Made by a program: the position numbers and the translations under genes. From Ischnura elegans (taxonomy: Eukaryota; Arthropoda; Insecta; Odonata; Coenagrionidae): DNA of 64,000 nt. The stretch is from the NCBI RefSeq assembly GCF_921293095.1, contig NC_060247.1, forward strand, positions 109,945,111 to 110,009,110. The letters run 5' to 3'. The notes beneath the pieces were generated by a model. The model was given only the letters and a program-made list of their open reading frames with translations. It was not told the DNA's origin and searched no databases. Shown piece after piece: positions 46,423 to 59,900 of the stretch; position 1 is the stretch's first letter; the number at the start of each line of letters is the position of its first letter.

Positions 46423-47794
46423 ATATCAAAAGAGATCTTATTCCTTCGTCACCTCGAAATCAAGATATTCTGATCGATGGCTCTTATGAATTCGCACCTA
46501 ACCGTAAATTAATCTTTGCGTTTAATTGAGTGTCAGTCACTTCCCTTTTAAATGTTGCAATAATTTGAAATAAACAATCTTCTCATATCGATTTTATCGT
46601 TTTTTTTCAGCAATTGCCGACGAAGGAAACAAAGAGTGCGTGCAAAGTGACTGGGCAGCATGCTCAACTCATCTCAATGGAATGGACAGTTGGCATAGCA
46701 TATTCTTCTGTGATCACTCAGACCCAGAGAAAAATTCTATAACGCCTAAGAGCTATTGCCAGTAAGTACATCTCTATTGGATTGTGCGTAACTGATATTG
46801 ATTTAGGACGTTTGAAACATCATTCAACAGTGCTGTCGGTCGGTCAGAAATTATGGCGAGGGAAGACCATTTTTGTGGCCGTCAGTGAATGTGGTGCTTC
46901 CGATCATAAGATGATGATCATAAGTGATGATATTAAGAGATGCTCTAAAAAATGTTGTAAAATTTCTCTGCCTCCTGGATCAAACTCTCAAAGGCTTTTC
47001 TATTTGGAGTTAATTTGTTACTTTGGCCTCACCGTTTTACACAGGTCTGAAAGCGACTGAGTTGCCCTGAGCCTAGTCTCAGTCTATCCCACTTTGGTGG
47101 GCTTTCAGGAAGTCAAGTGCCCCCTGCCATTGTCCACTAAAATATTTGGGCGTGTCTCTCAGTCGCAAAGATATTTGAAATTAAATCGACTAATTGAAAG
47201 TTTATAAAGCTTATGAATGTTGGCGAATCGCAAAATCCTCCTTAAAATTAGTCTAATTAATCATATAATATTTCATAGCACATTTTAATATTTCAGGAAA
47301 ATACTTACATCTCTGGAGTGCATCAAGTCACAATCAGAACAGTGCTCACAACACATAAAGAGGGTTGTTCCACTTCTTCTGCTTAAATTACGGAACTCCA
47401 CCACGTGTTCCAGATATTACTGATATTGAAGATCTTATTGTCATTAAATCATCAAATTTGTTCTAGACTCATGGGAGCGAGTTAGGTGGAAAAGAACGTT
47501 TGGAAGAGATCGACGATCTTGGTTTGTTGTAATTTTTAGATTCGAAGAAATCGCTTAAGTAAATTATCCACCAAAGCTGTTTTTTTTAACTTTAAACAGT
47601 AAATGTTCTCTAATTGTTGTGTTATCGTATATTTTTGTACTCGAATTCTTGTTTTCATTGACAATTCCTGCATTAAATGCATGCATTTACATGAGAAAAG
47701 ATATATCTATAGAATCTCCAGGAAATGGACGTGAGTACTGATAAGAGGTAAATATTTCTATGTTCAATCATGTAATGCAGCATAAGTGTAGAGC

Positions 47795-48135
47795 ATACAA
47801 AAGCCTATGAACGGCTTTTGTACTCAAAACTATGTTGTAATAAATTTTTTTCTGATTTTGCTTAGAGTATGAAAAGTGATTTTGTTTCGATGTAGGTGTG
47901 TGCTCCGCATGTAAAATTATTGAGTGCATGTGCAGATTAGCGTTGTGTGTAATTACGGTTTTCCCTCACTAAATATTTTTAGCCAGCATTAACACCTCTT
48001 TCTAGTTATGCTTTTGTTTCATCACACCGCCTTTAAAATTATTGGGTTTTTCGCAAGTAACTTTGCATCCATTAATGAAGCCTGGTGAAAACATATACGT
48101 ACTCGAAGGAAAAATTCACCATGAATATATTTAAC
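47795..48135 (+). repeat. Dispersed repeat, copy 2
   Basis: Direct partner of 36965-37330, offset about 10.8 kb, with the same motif order. I judge about 75-80 percent identity by eye. Confidence 0.75.
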
Positions 48136-50370
48136 CTTAATTAACTGGATTCAACCCCCGGATTCTCAAGCGATGGTGAACTGTGCTGTAGGCCGGCCCT
48201 TATTTTTCAGAATTGAGAAAAGTAAGGTTTCTCTAGTCTAAAAAATGATCCCAATGAGGTTTATATTCACGTGCTAAAATGGTGGTTGCTTCATTCTTAG
48301 TTTGCTTTGGCATCCAATTTTTAGGATACGTTGGAAACTGAAAGGTAAGCCTTTATAAGCTTGTATATATTTCAATCAATTTCAACTCATATTTTCAGAT
48401 TTTTATTGGAAAAAAACAAATTTTTTACGTCATATTCATAGTTTCAGCCGTAAATACACTTGTCAAAGTTGAATTATCGCTCTAGAAAATGTTTTGTATC
48501 TTTCGTTGAACAATGAAGATACAGAGAGAAAATAATTAAATTAAAAAATATTCATTATGAAATATAAGTTATGTGTCGCGGATTATTTTGTAACAAGATT
48601 TTGACGGAATGAAATCAAGCAGTAGAATAATATTCCGACGCACTCTGTACGAAGAATTTTTTCCCGAAATATCTAAGGAAGTGGAATCAAAGATCTAGGA
48701 CAGATGAGCATTTCAAAAGGACGTTGCAGCAGGAATTGAAAGTCCCTCCGGAGGTATATCAAAATGTTCCTCTCGCAAAAAGTTAGTGCAAATGATTGCC
48801 GTGAATGCAAAGCTGGCAAATATATGCAATGAGTAGAGAAAATGATTAATTAATCTCAATAATCATACATTTAAAGGTGGAGTTTAAATTCAGTATTTCA
48901 TTTCAGACAAGATGAAATTACGTGTAAGCACTTTCACTCTCCTAACGAAACAAAGTGTCTGCATCCACGACCATCAAATTTGGCTAATTGGATACTATAA
49001 GGATGTACATATTGGCAATTAGAAAATGCCATACTATGATAAATTTTAATTCACATTTACTAGAACATGACAAACCCGAAATTTCCGCTTCCAGACTTCA
49101 GCCGCTGATTAATATTTCTGAAATTTATGAACGTACTATAATCGTGGAAATATGATGGATATAACAATAGTTATTTCTGCGTAAAAATTATAATTTTGAT
49201 CAGGATATGAATAGCTAAAGGCTTTATCAAAAGGAAAATAAAGAGATAAAGCTTTAAAGTAAGAAGCAGATTTACTTACGTGACTGAGAGACCAAATGGA
49301 TCAACACAGAACGTTAGCCAATCTCCATTTATAGGAATTTATAGTCATATAAGAGAGACATATCGGTTATGAATTTGACGTGAACAACTTTTTACATTTC
49401 TCTTTTCATTCCGTTTATTGAATTGACATTTCAGTTATATTTCTTATGATCATCGATATACAATATCTAATTTGCATGCAAAAGTCATCACATGATTTTG
49501 TATATTAATTATGGGTTTATCATGATACTAAAAATATTAGAAAATATTTAGCAACAGTTCCAAGAATGGCAGTAACTGCAACATCGTAGTAGGATACCTG
49601 GTAGTAACAACCTATTATAACTGTGATTACCTGATGAGTATTATTACAATCGCAGTGTAATATTAGACATTTGCAATTGATTTATATGCACTATAATAGT
49701 GGATTCCATGTCGTTAAATACTATCTCCGAATTTCGAAATGGGCAAACAACAATTTTATACTAATTACAGAGTATAGATGCAAAGAAACGATTTTTTCGA
49801 AAGGGATTGCTTGCTTATGAAATTAAATTAAAGGGCGAGGTACTTTATTCAAATATGTGACAACGTAAGTAGCTAAAATAGCTGCAGTATGTTTTTTCCA
49901 GGTTTTTAATAAAAAAATGAAAACAATCGTGAGTGACATTAAACGCTAGTTCTCACAAAAGGGTAAAAGGAATCACCCTTTATTATTTTAATTAATGTGT
50001 ACGTCGCCTTTTCTTCGTACTCCAAAAATTTTATGATCAAGGTTTATTAAGATTTTCCGGTGAGAATCAAGAGCCAATTTCTACAATATTGTGTCTAATA
50101 TCGTCTGAAAGTGATGACTACAGCGAGGACAGGAATACTTTTCAATTTACCCAACTCCCCTCAACCCTTCCTTCTCCCCTCACTTTCTTTCTCTTCTCAC
50201 TCAAGAATAATGGGCTGCAACACATCTTTCCCGAGCAACGACATAGCAGATGGTTACACGGGGTTTGAAAAATAGTGCCGCGAAAATTTAACCCAGGGTA
50301 GCTGATGCCAGCCGAAAAGGTCCCACGGTTTGGCCCTGAGAAGGAAGGAAGAAAGAACTACCAGGGCCAC
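48136..50370. other. AT-rich intergenic stretch
   Basis: No exon of the cluster family, no ORF with a recognisable domain and no clear repeat was found on either strand. Confidence 0.5.
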
Positions 50371-50414
50371 GAATCAAGTCCGAGACTTATTCGCTTCGCC
50401 GTCTCGGGGGAACA

Positions 50415-52728
50415 GCCATTGGACGGATAGGAACAAAAGAAAGCCTTATTAAGGAGAGGAACCAACTCAGATGTGCCTACATTCGCACAAGGGATCCCCT
50501 GTTTCACTGTAAATTTAAATCACACAGGAATAAAGTTAAGTCACTCATCAACAGTACCAAGCGCCAATTCTACTCCAATGTATTCACCAAACCAATGCAC
50601 TCTAATACTGCCTGGCAACATCTACGGCAACTTGGTCTACTGCGGCAGAAAGAAGGCCTGACTATCAATGACTTCTCATTAAACCAGTTCAATGAATATT
50701 TTACAAGTCTCACCAGCGGTGATCCGAATGGATCAGCGCAGCATATTACTAGTATTGAACCGTTAGTCCCATACAACGACAGAAACTTCTACTTTACGCA
50801 TAATACTCCTGATCTTCTGACCAAAGTGCTACGTCGCTGCAAGTCATAATCCCTGGGTATCGACGAAATATCAATAGACTTTATAAATAAGGCTGGCGAC
50901 GTCTTGGTCCCCGTCATCCTTGAAATTTTTAATCATTCTTTATCCACATCTGTTAATCCATCTATGTGGAAGTCAGCAATAGTTCTACCAATTAAAAAAA
51001 ATGAGAAATCCCTCTTCACCATCTAATTATCGACCTATTTCTCTACTCTGCTCATTATCTAAAGTTCTCTAGGAACTTGTTCACCAACAAGTCATTGATT
51101 ACCTGATTAAAAATAACAAATTAGGCCCCTACCAGTCTGGTTTTCGAAAGAACCATAGCACTCAATCCGCCCTTCTGAAAATAACTGACGACATTCGTCT
51201 GGCCATTGATAGAAAATTGGTTACAATTTTGGTCCTTTTTGATTTTAGCAAAGCGTTCGATCGAGTAAAGCATGCTACACTCCTCGCTAAGTTTGAAATT
51301 CTCTGCCTCTGTTCTGAACTGGTTTCACTCTTATCTCACAGACCGTAAACAGGCTGTCAAGGACTCTGTTGGAAACTTGTCCTCATGTTTGCCAGTTAAG
51401 CATGGTGTTCCCCAGGGGTCAGTTCTTGGCCCACTTTTGTTTGAAATTTACATTTTGGACCTTCCAAAAACATTAAAACACTGTAAATATATGCTATATG
51501 CCGACGACCTACAAATTCATTTTCAATGCCATCTGCATGATCTCTTCGATGGAGTAACCCAAGTCCAGTGTGATGCTAAGGCTATCTCCTCAATGGTAAA
51601 AGACAACCAACTAACTCTGAATAGTACAAAAACTAAAGCAATAATAATTGTTAGTTCTAAATTCATAAATAAAATTAATTGCGATATCATACCGCGCATA
51701 GAAATCGATAATGTTACTATTCACTACTCTAACGTAGTCAAGAATCTGGGAATTCTTATGAATACCAATCTCACCTGGCATGATCAAGTCAACCACATTT
51801 CAAATCGCATTAATAGCATCTCGTATCAGCTTAAAACCCAGAAACAAGTCTTACCAACTCATACAAGGACGAATTTAATTAATGCCTTAGCATTTTCCCA
51901 TTTAGACTATTGTTCCTTGGTAAATGGGGATCTAACTGAAGAACTTAATGAGACACTTCAGATGACCCAAAACTCTTGTATTAGATTTATTTTTAACCTC
52001 CGCTACGACGAACATGTGTCCTCTTAGGGGGAAAAACTATCCTGGTTGCCTGTCAAGGAAATACGTAATTATCTGCTTTGTGTTTTCTTATTCTCCACCT
52101 CAGAACCAAAATACCTAATAGATATGTTCGAACACCAACCAAAGCCCCGCACTATGAATACTAGAAGCGCGTCGTCCGACTTTTATTGCCCCACCCACAG
52201 AACCACCAAATACCATCACTCCTCCCTCGTAAGCTCAACAAAATGATGGAATTCCCTCCCCATCAACTTAAAGAATATTTCAAATGTCCAGTCCTTCAAA
52301 CCAAAACTTCATTCTCACCTTTCCCGCAAAACATAATTCAATAATCAACAATCAAATAGTAATCCCAACTTCAATACCCAATAGAATTTGCGGTGGTTTT
52401 CCTCTTTTTTCTTAAATATTTTCTGGTATATTATTCATTAAATGTTATAAAATGATAAAATTTTATCAAGTGTCAAATTTTTTATTTATTATTATGTTAA
52501 AAAAACCTTATTGAATGACATTTTTAAGTTTTCACGCTTCCATTAAATTCAACTTGATAACCGAAAGTGTATTATCTACTGTAAAATGCTATTTATCTAT
52601 GTTTATATGTAATTCTCGTATAAAGAATATGTAATAAACTGTATTATGTCTGTAATCTGCTCACCACTTATGTACAATTGTGCTCTTAGGGGTATTGTAC
52701 CTAGAGCAAATAAATATTATATTATATT
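50415..52728 (+). mobile_element. Decayed APE-type LINE (Jockey/CR1-like) ORF2, 3' part
   Basis: In order: RNQLRCAYIRTRDPLFHCKF, then [99 protein letters not shown] and [12 protein letters not shown]. These are the fingers, palm (D and YADD) and thumb motifs of a non-LTR reverse transcriptase of the Jockey/CR1 superfamily. The longest frame is 51272-52027. A stop after KS near 50847, a shift near 51000, a stop near 51070 and another shift near 51290 inactivate it. It ends AAATAAATATTATATTATAT. The APE domain is absent. Confidence 0.9.
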
Positions 52729-52739
52729 CATTCCCAAGA

Positions 52740-53419
52740 TATCGCACTGAGAGTAAGCGCGCGTCACGCCAGTCAGACCCTTGTGGTGGCACCCGCGAGG
52801 CAAACTCTTAGTTTTTGTTGATCATTTTCACTCCTCGTACGAGCATAATTTTTTTCGATAACCTTTAAATCGATTTAAATTCGCTATACATTGTATATCT
52901 TTCTCATTGAACAAGGTCTGGGTTTTAACTCATGATATTTTATTGCTTTGCGCCAGGAAAAGGCGTAGTTAGTTGAGAGATAACAGAAGGGTGACGCTAA
53001 TGAGGATCGGATTGCAAGGGGGGGGGGGAAATATTGGCGAGAGCACAGGGCACTATAGTAAATGGTACATCATGGGTCCGGGCGTTGGCGATTCGGGAAT
53101 AGGCATGTTTTCCCGGGATCTGATTGCAAAAATAATTTTCAGAATTCATTTTCTCACCAAATGGGACAAAACTGGGGAGCGTCCCAAAAGAAATTCGAAA
53201 ACTTTAGAAATTAGGACCACCCTCTCGCAGGCGTCTTTTTTGCATGCCCTAAATCTAACAGTATTGCCGCCTGGATCTTAGTACTGCAGGAAATAAGTTT
53301 AATCTGTATCTCCATCTGCACCAGAATAATGCGGTAGGCATCAGAATGAATGGTCCAAGCTTGGTGAGACCTTGGTAAAGTTGATGGTTTGAGGCGTTAC
53401 TGAGTGGAACTTACTCATG
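52740..53419. other. Spacer, nothing recognised
   Basis: Contains a G10 run near 53020 and short chance ORFs. No gene or repeat of known family was seen. Confidence 0.4.
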
Positions 53420-53578
53420 ATGAATAAAAAATTTAAACTTTGTTTTTCCACAGAATATATTTATAATTACACGACCATGGTTTCGACGCTCCGCGTCATT
53501 CTCAAGTCGCGTCGAAACCATGGTCGTGTAATTATAAATATATTCTGTGGAAAAACAAAGTTTAAATTTTTTATTCAT
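53420..53578. repeat. Perfect 70-bp inverted repeat, TTTGTTTTTCCACA family, copy 2
   Basis: 53420-53489 is the exact reverse complement of 53509-53578, with a 19-nt loop containing CGTCATTCTC. The arms contain ACTTTGTTTTTCCACA and GACCATGGTTTCGACGC. It is related to the shorter fold-back at 7810-7925. The GTTTCGACGC...TCATTCTCAAG motif is reminiscent of Penelope-like terminal repeats. Confidence 0.92.
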
Positions 53579-53750
53579 TGGTGAGACCTATTTTCTGCCA
53601 CACAATGGACGAATCGCGTCGATATGTCGAGCCGTGATGCTGCTGTTATCCCTGTACTATGTGCAGCAGGCAGGGGTTTAAGATGAGGCGAATTAATGAA
53701 TCAATGGGGAATAAATCATAAAATAATTGTGTTCAAAGATATAAATGACA

Positions 53751-53756
53751 TTTATT
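53751..53756 (-). terminator. Poly(A) signal candidate of gene 4
   Basis: The minus strand reads AATAAA about 159 nt after the gene 4 stop codon, at a spacing similar to gene 2. Confidence 0.5.
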
Positions 53757-53914
53757 GTCGAAATCATTTAACAGCTACAAATTGAAGAAATCTGAGGTTG
53801 AACAGATTACAATAAGCGAGGGTTTATTGAGACTATTATTGGTTAAATATGCTGCAGTACCAGGCCACTAAATCTCATGTTTACATAGCTGATTTGATAT
53901 CATTTTTTGTGAAA

Positions 53915-56900
53915 TTATCTCGAGCAAAAAGACGAATTTCTCCATATGGACATGACTTGAGCGACAGATGTTTTAAATTCCTCCGGACACCTTCTGGTTT
54001 CTTCCTCTCCGCATTCAAAGTATTTGTTAAATTGCCTGCAATGAATAATATTTTGAGTAAATAAACACATTGGACCGGCAAAAAAAGTTACCCAAAATGA
54101 GGTGACCACGATTCTCTAGGGATTATGCCAACGGATATTTAAGAAAAAAATTAATAATAAACTACACTCTAAAGGCCGAATTCATAGTATCATCGTAACT
54201 GTACGCTAAAGTTCGTCTTGATTAAAACCTTCAAATTGGTCAAGGCGAGTTTATTAGGTATCCGAATTCAAGGTCAACAAATAAGCCAGTCTTGACGAAG
54301 ACGTCTTGATTAAAAAGCGGAATTAATAATAAGCACATTCTTGAAACAATCTTCGTCAACAAAATACTTATGACTTGTCTACGAATACGTCCCTAACTGT
54401 CAAGTAACTAATTAAAGCCTTTACCGTGTAGGAAAGATTTAAAATAACCCTTACATTAGCGATATTTTTATGATAGTATAAAAAAGTTTTGATTCGAAAA
54501 AAATTGGTAATAGGAAATATAAGTCTTCAAGAGATTTTTTGATTTACTTCCCATTCATACTCGGGGTGGTGGTTATATTGTAATTCGCCTTAGGCTTAAG
54601 GTCCTTCTATTTTCTAACTCTTAGTGGCATGAGGACTGTTTTCATGTTTTGATTTATCACTTGATTTAACATTAGCACATTGTACCTTGCTGCCTCTATA
54701 TAGATATTATGTCATTTGTAGGTGGAGTAGGTATTACTCCGGTTAAACTCCCGTCATCACTTTCGAAATTTAAGAAAACACCGAGTGTTGTTAGTGAGTT
54801 TTTCCCTGTTTATCAATTAGAAGAAAAATCTCAGTAGAGAACGGTCCGGGGCTAATTATAAATTTGGAACACGGAAAATATTTACCACTGTCTATTGGTT
54901 CGCAGTACCTTGTAATCAAAAGGTATAAAAATATTCAATGTCAGACAGAGCCAAATGTCGAAATGGTGCGAGTAATATTGATTATACACCCTGAAGATTT
55001 CAAGAAAAATATATAAGTTTCAAAAGATCTGTCACAAAGACGAACGGTCAAGCAGGATGTATACGTCTTCATAAGGCAACTGATAGCTTGACAGTCAAAG
55101 ACTTTGGCAAATAAATCATCTTATACCATACTCACTCGCAAATGAATTGCTTGGAGAAAGGATCCAGCCCCGGTTTGCCTGTGAATTCGCAAAAACCGAC
55201 GAGGTCTAAGTCCACATATCCTTCCAGATGATGCCCACAAGTGGTCCAGGGTCTGTTAAGACATTCCCGGTTTTCTGCGTCAAAGAGCACTGCGAGTGCA
55301 ACAGCAAGGAATAGAGTGAGAGAAAAAGAGAAAGACAAAACATGTGAGTGACAGAGATGGGCTACGATAATTTCTCTACCAATGCATTCACGGTCCGCTC
55401 AATGAGTTTCCCTCAGTGCATATTTATCTCTCGCGCAACGGCAACGCCGGATAATGGTGCTTTTTCAATTATTTGATTTTCGCATCCATTATATGCTGTG
55501 GTCCTAGGGCATTTAACCTGCTGCCACATTCCTCATTCGTTCCGCTGGGAAATCCTTTGTGGACTCTGGATACTGAATAGAATATCGTTTCAGGAACCTA
55601 ATGTCGACACACTCATCAAAATTAAAAAAAAGGCATTAAATGTATTGATTGATTGAACTTTTTAACGCATAATTATTATTAAGTCCCTTGGAATTTTATG
55701 TTTTTATTAATTTTATTGACGTGGTAATAAAGTGAAGTGGAGCATAGTGGCCCTTCGGACAGTGGGAATTAGATTTCTAGCAACTACATGAAAAAAGGCT
55801 GAAAATACCTTCATTATTGTAGTCCATTTTCGAGTTTACTGCAATGCGAAATGAACATTTATCCTTCAATATTTCGTTCATCCTGCTGGGAATGAGACTA
55901 TAACGCTTTTCATATAAACCTCAAGGAATAAAAGGCCATCCCACGTAGTACTGAAATTTAAAATGAATAATAGTATAATCCTTTTCAGGTATCTTTCTGA
56001 TTGGCCCAGTTGTGCATCTTCGGGCGTTTCGAGCATAGTCGTGGCAGGAAGGCTTTACTTCGTTGCACATTTCAAATTGTGCAAGTAAAAGCCCCATGAA
56101 AAACTGGCTTTAGTGACAGTGACTTTGTAAGCTCGACTACCATTGCTTGTGCCACAATATATGTTTGAAACGAAAAAAAAGCACTTGTGTGGATAACCGT
56201 TTTGTGTAATCTGCCTTGGAGTAAGATGGCTTAGTGATTAACCAGCAGCTGTATCGCATAGACACAATCAGGAAACTCGTTGAACAATCCCTGTATTATT
56301 TAGATTTTTATATGAATTAAATATATCCAAAGTATATTTAAGGATAAGAAAAATCGGTACCACTGAGCGATGCAGCATCGTTTTCGCAGAGGGTATGAAG
56401 GCTTTCTTCGACGAAACCTCGTACCAAGGGAACCATTTCCAATGATCTATTCGAAGGATGAGGGAAGAGGGTGTCGACATCCCAAGACTCTCTTAAGCAG
56501 CGGCGTATTTCATCCTGTTTTCTGAAAAAATGTCAATAATTATGTTCATTACTATGGGAAATATGAGAGATAAAAATGGAAAGTGTTTGACTTTGATGGT
56601 ACTAACATAAGTTTCCAAAGTGTCCCGCAAATATTCTCAAGATAATTCTTTGAGAATGTTTAAAGTACTTTGTGTAGTAATATGACGTGAGGTAATAAAC
56701 AGTAGCGATAATACTACGCTACGAACGCGTCGGACACAATCAGAATTAATACAAATAGTGCTTGGGAGCATGAGATGCTCCTACGTACTAACTTTGGTGG
56801 CATTCTAGGCAGGCGTATGGAAATGCGTGGCGGGGAGACAAAAACATCTTTTGTAAACATAGATTTGCATGTATTTTAAAATAAAATGTGTATAATAGTG

Positions 56901-59900
56901 ACTCATACGTTAATTAAAACTAATTTCTCACCTGCATACGTGCATGCAAAAGGGGCATCTGGAATCTTTGTACAATTCTTTGGTCTCACTCAGTGCTTTT
57001 TCGGAGAAGTCATTCTCTAAGCATTGACGTATCACCCACCTTTGAGCCTGGAATTTTTATGTGAAAATCAAAAGGAATGATTACAAAGATTATGTAAATG
57101 AGTTCACATATAGCCATGATAGGGTGAAATAGGGTGAAATGGTGACATGTATGCAGTCAAGTGTTGTTTAGTAATGGAGCAAAAGTAATGGGTTTATTGT
57201 AAGATTACTTTTGCAGTAATTTGTACTTTTAGCAGATGCTTTTTACGTAATGTAATTTTTAATCGTATTTTACTCCGTAAGGCGAAAGAGGATCATGGCT
57301 TTCGTTATAATTGTTACTTTCTCGTAATCGATGGTTTTTAAAAACTAAATTTCACTTATCCGCGGTAAAAGAAAAACATCGTAATTTCCACACTTTTATT
57401 TCAAAAACTCAACTACCGACTAGGATTTCAACATATTTTGTCATGTTCAAGGTGATACAAGGAACACTATCTCAGTATGAAGAAATCATACAACAATTGG
57501 GGCGTAAGTAAAGGTCAGGGTTTTGACGTCATGGTGATGTTTATTTTTAAAAAGTTTAATTAGTACAAAATAAAACATCAATGCAAAGTACATCCGATCT
57601 AATGGAAATTGAGAAATTTTACATAACATCTAATTAAAGCTCTTGTGATTGCAATGAGTAATATATATATGTCAAAATCTAAAATTAATGCTCAGGTATA
57701 ATTGTTAGGAAAATAAAAACGCGGGTATAGTTTTATATATATATTGACGAAAATCAGTTTGGGTGAACAAATGAATGAATGAAGGCCGATGAAATAAAAC
57801 ATGCAACAAGTGGGGCTTGAGTGAAAATCAGGGTTTTGACTTCAGGAGACTTACTCAGCTTGTTTACTCAGTTTATTTACTCAGTTTATATTCATTTATT
57901 TAGTAATGAGATTAGATTAGAGGTAACGTTAACAAAGGTGAGTCGTTACAAAATAAAAAAATCAATAATAGGTACATCCGGGCTATTGGCAATTTCGAAC
58001 ATTTCCACAAAATAAAATGTAAGTACTTATTACACCTATATGCATAGCTCTAAGGATAATTCGAGTCCCTGATTAACATGATTTATTTATAAAAGTTTCA
58101 TCTCTTGTTAAAGGATTTTATGTTGCTGCCTATTAATCATAGGCACAAAGTATTTCATCCTATGTGTTGTTGCAGTAGTTATAAATACATGTTTCACAAG
58201 TTGAATTCCTACTTAAGCAATTACTATCGCCGCATAAGTCCACTTTTTCAATCCAATAATCCACAGTTAGAATGTGTCTCCGGACTGGACAATAGTAAAC
58301 GAAGATCTTACGGTAATTTTACTGATACTTTTATAAAATCAGTATCTTGAACTCTAAATTGATTTTTTTAAGTATCTTTAATTGAGCCCAGCTTCTTTTT
58401 CTCATTACTTTTACCGACACTGAGGATATTATACCGTTTTATACATTAATACTGATCAAAATCTAGCAAATGATTATCAATGACCACAATAACCTTGAAT
58501 TTCTTATCTATATCAAAATTAAACAATATATAGATAGTTTTTGATCCGGATTGGCAATATATTTTTAATTCGGTAAAAAGCATCAATGTAATTATCTCTG
58601 AAAGCTGTATATGTTTCTTAAGATTTATTCCTTTCATCCATGTTTTGTGTCAAATCATGTTCTGTAAATTATCATTCAGGAAATTTTGCAAATTAAAATT
58701 ATGGTAAATAAATGGAAATCAGTTGAAATCAGAGGAAAATGAGAAAATCAGTTGTAAAATCATTAGAAAAATGAATTATTCGAAAATTAGGAATAATTCA
58801 CAGAATACCAGAAACCCACAATATAACCTTCTCGGTCGTGACGTAATCTGCACAAAGTATTCTAGTTTGAATTTTATTCCCGCTTGGCTGATTGAAATGC
58901 CGTCATTGCAAGAAGTTCAGTGCCTCCTGAAAGATGGCAATGTCATAAAGAAGCATTATTTACAGAAATAGCGAATGTCGTTAGTTCACATAAAATTAGA
59001 AAACATGAAATTCAGACCAAAAATTACGGTTGACATATCCCGGGGCTAAGGAGGCTACTTTTTTCTATCGCTACGGTAGACTACCCGATTATTTCATTTT
59101 TATAATACAAATATCAGATGAGTAACGAATCGGAGAGGTGTTCCTATGCAACGATAGGTCTAGTGACAAACGATGAAAATTTTATGAGTATAAATTTGAC
59201 GAATGCGTCGACTTACCTCAGTTCTTGCTCGACAGTCCATATAGCCTTCCATTGGTTCAACAAAAAGAAGATCTTGGTGAGCTAGTGCCGCTGCTAGTGC
59301 TATGGCAGCCCCTGCGAGGTCAGAGTCGTAACTTGAGAATATTGATCGGTGGAATTGTACGGGAATCAATACCACTAAACTATAAACAATAATGCTAAAA
59401 ATATTAGTTTTTATCACAAAATAACAATGTTGTCCTAAATTCGGTTGAAAAAAAAGGTGAAAAAAGATGAAGACGAAATTACGTTGCATCGAGTGGAAAA
59501 ATAAGTTTTCATGCCCTTGAAAAGTTTCGGAGAAGTGTGGTTAGGCTTACAATCTACAAATGATTTTCCTTCCCCAATTGTATCCCTTCCGCCATTGAGG
59601 TCTCAGCCACTAAAAAAATAGTCCCTCTCTGCTCCCGATCACAGTCTTATGTTTTAAGAGTTGAGGACCACAAGTGAACGATATGCAATGGCAGGCAAAG
59701 TTAAAGTAATCTATTTCGAACGAAACCAGAGACCATGCTTAGATTTAAAACTTTTACTTTGATGCACGAGGAAATTTAGGCGGTATATGTCATTAAGATG
59801 TTTGTTAAATTGCGTAAAATTTAATTCCATTAGATAAAAAGACGAAAATAACTCAAACCAACTCATAAATATTTTTCCGTTATATAACCATACAAAACTG

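Larger units (their letters stand above)
32022..47423 (+). pseudogene. Gene 3: DUF1397-like paralogue, nonsense codon and missing exon 3
   Basis: Recognised exons: 1 at 32022-32052 (MALRGLPIIF, GTAAGT donor), 2 at 37873-37967, 4 at 43334-43485, 5 at 46611-46761, 6 at 47297-47423. Lengths and phases match the paralogues. Exon 2 encodes GAFLAIFLVVLCDP, then TAA at 37938-37940, four residues before the conserved Cys where paralogues have Asp/Glu/Gly, so GAA to TAA is a likely single change. No exon 3 was found between 37967 and 43334, a region with a Penelope-like element and two TIR elements. Exon 4 keeps LQC, the sequon SNKS and TMVPF; exon 5 ends SYC; exon 6 has LEC, EQC and TCSRYY then TGA. 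All remaining splice sites are intact, so decay looks recent. The first exon at 29486 could belong here instead. Confidence 0.65.

Noticed and set aside
55132-55338. A 68-codon ORF beginning MSFSFSLTLFLAVALAVLF that looks like a complete small secreted protein
   Set aside because: Its apparent signal peptide is the polypyrimidine-tract intron sequence before exon 5 of gene 4; the true coding starts after the acceptor at 55289 and ends at a GTGAGT donor.
59160-59489. A 109-codon minus-strand ORF
   Set aside because: Mostly intron; only 59217-59311 is coding, as exon 2 of gene 4.
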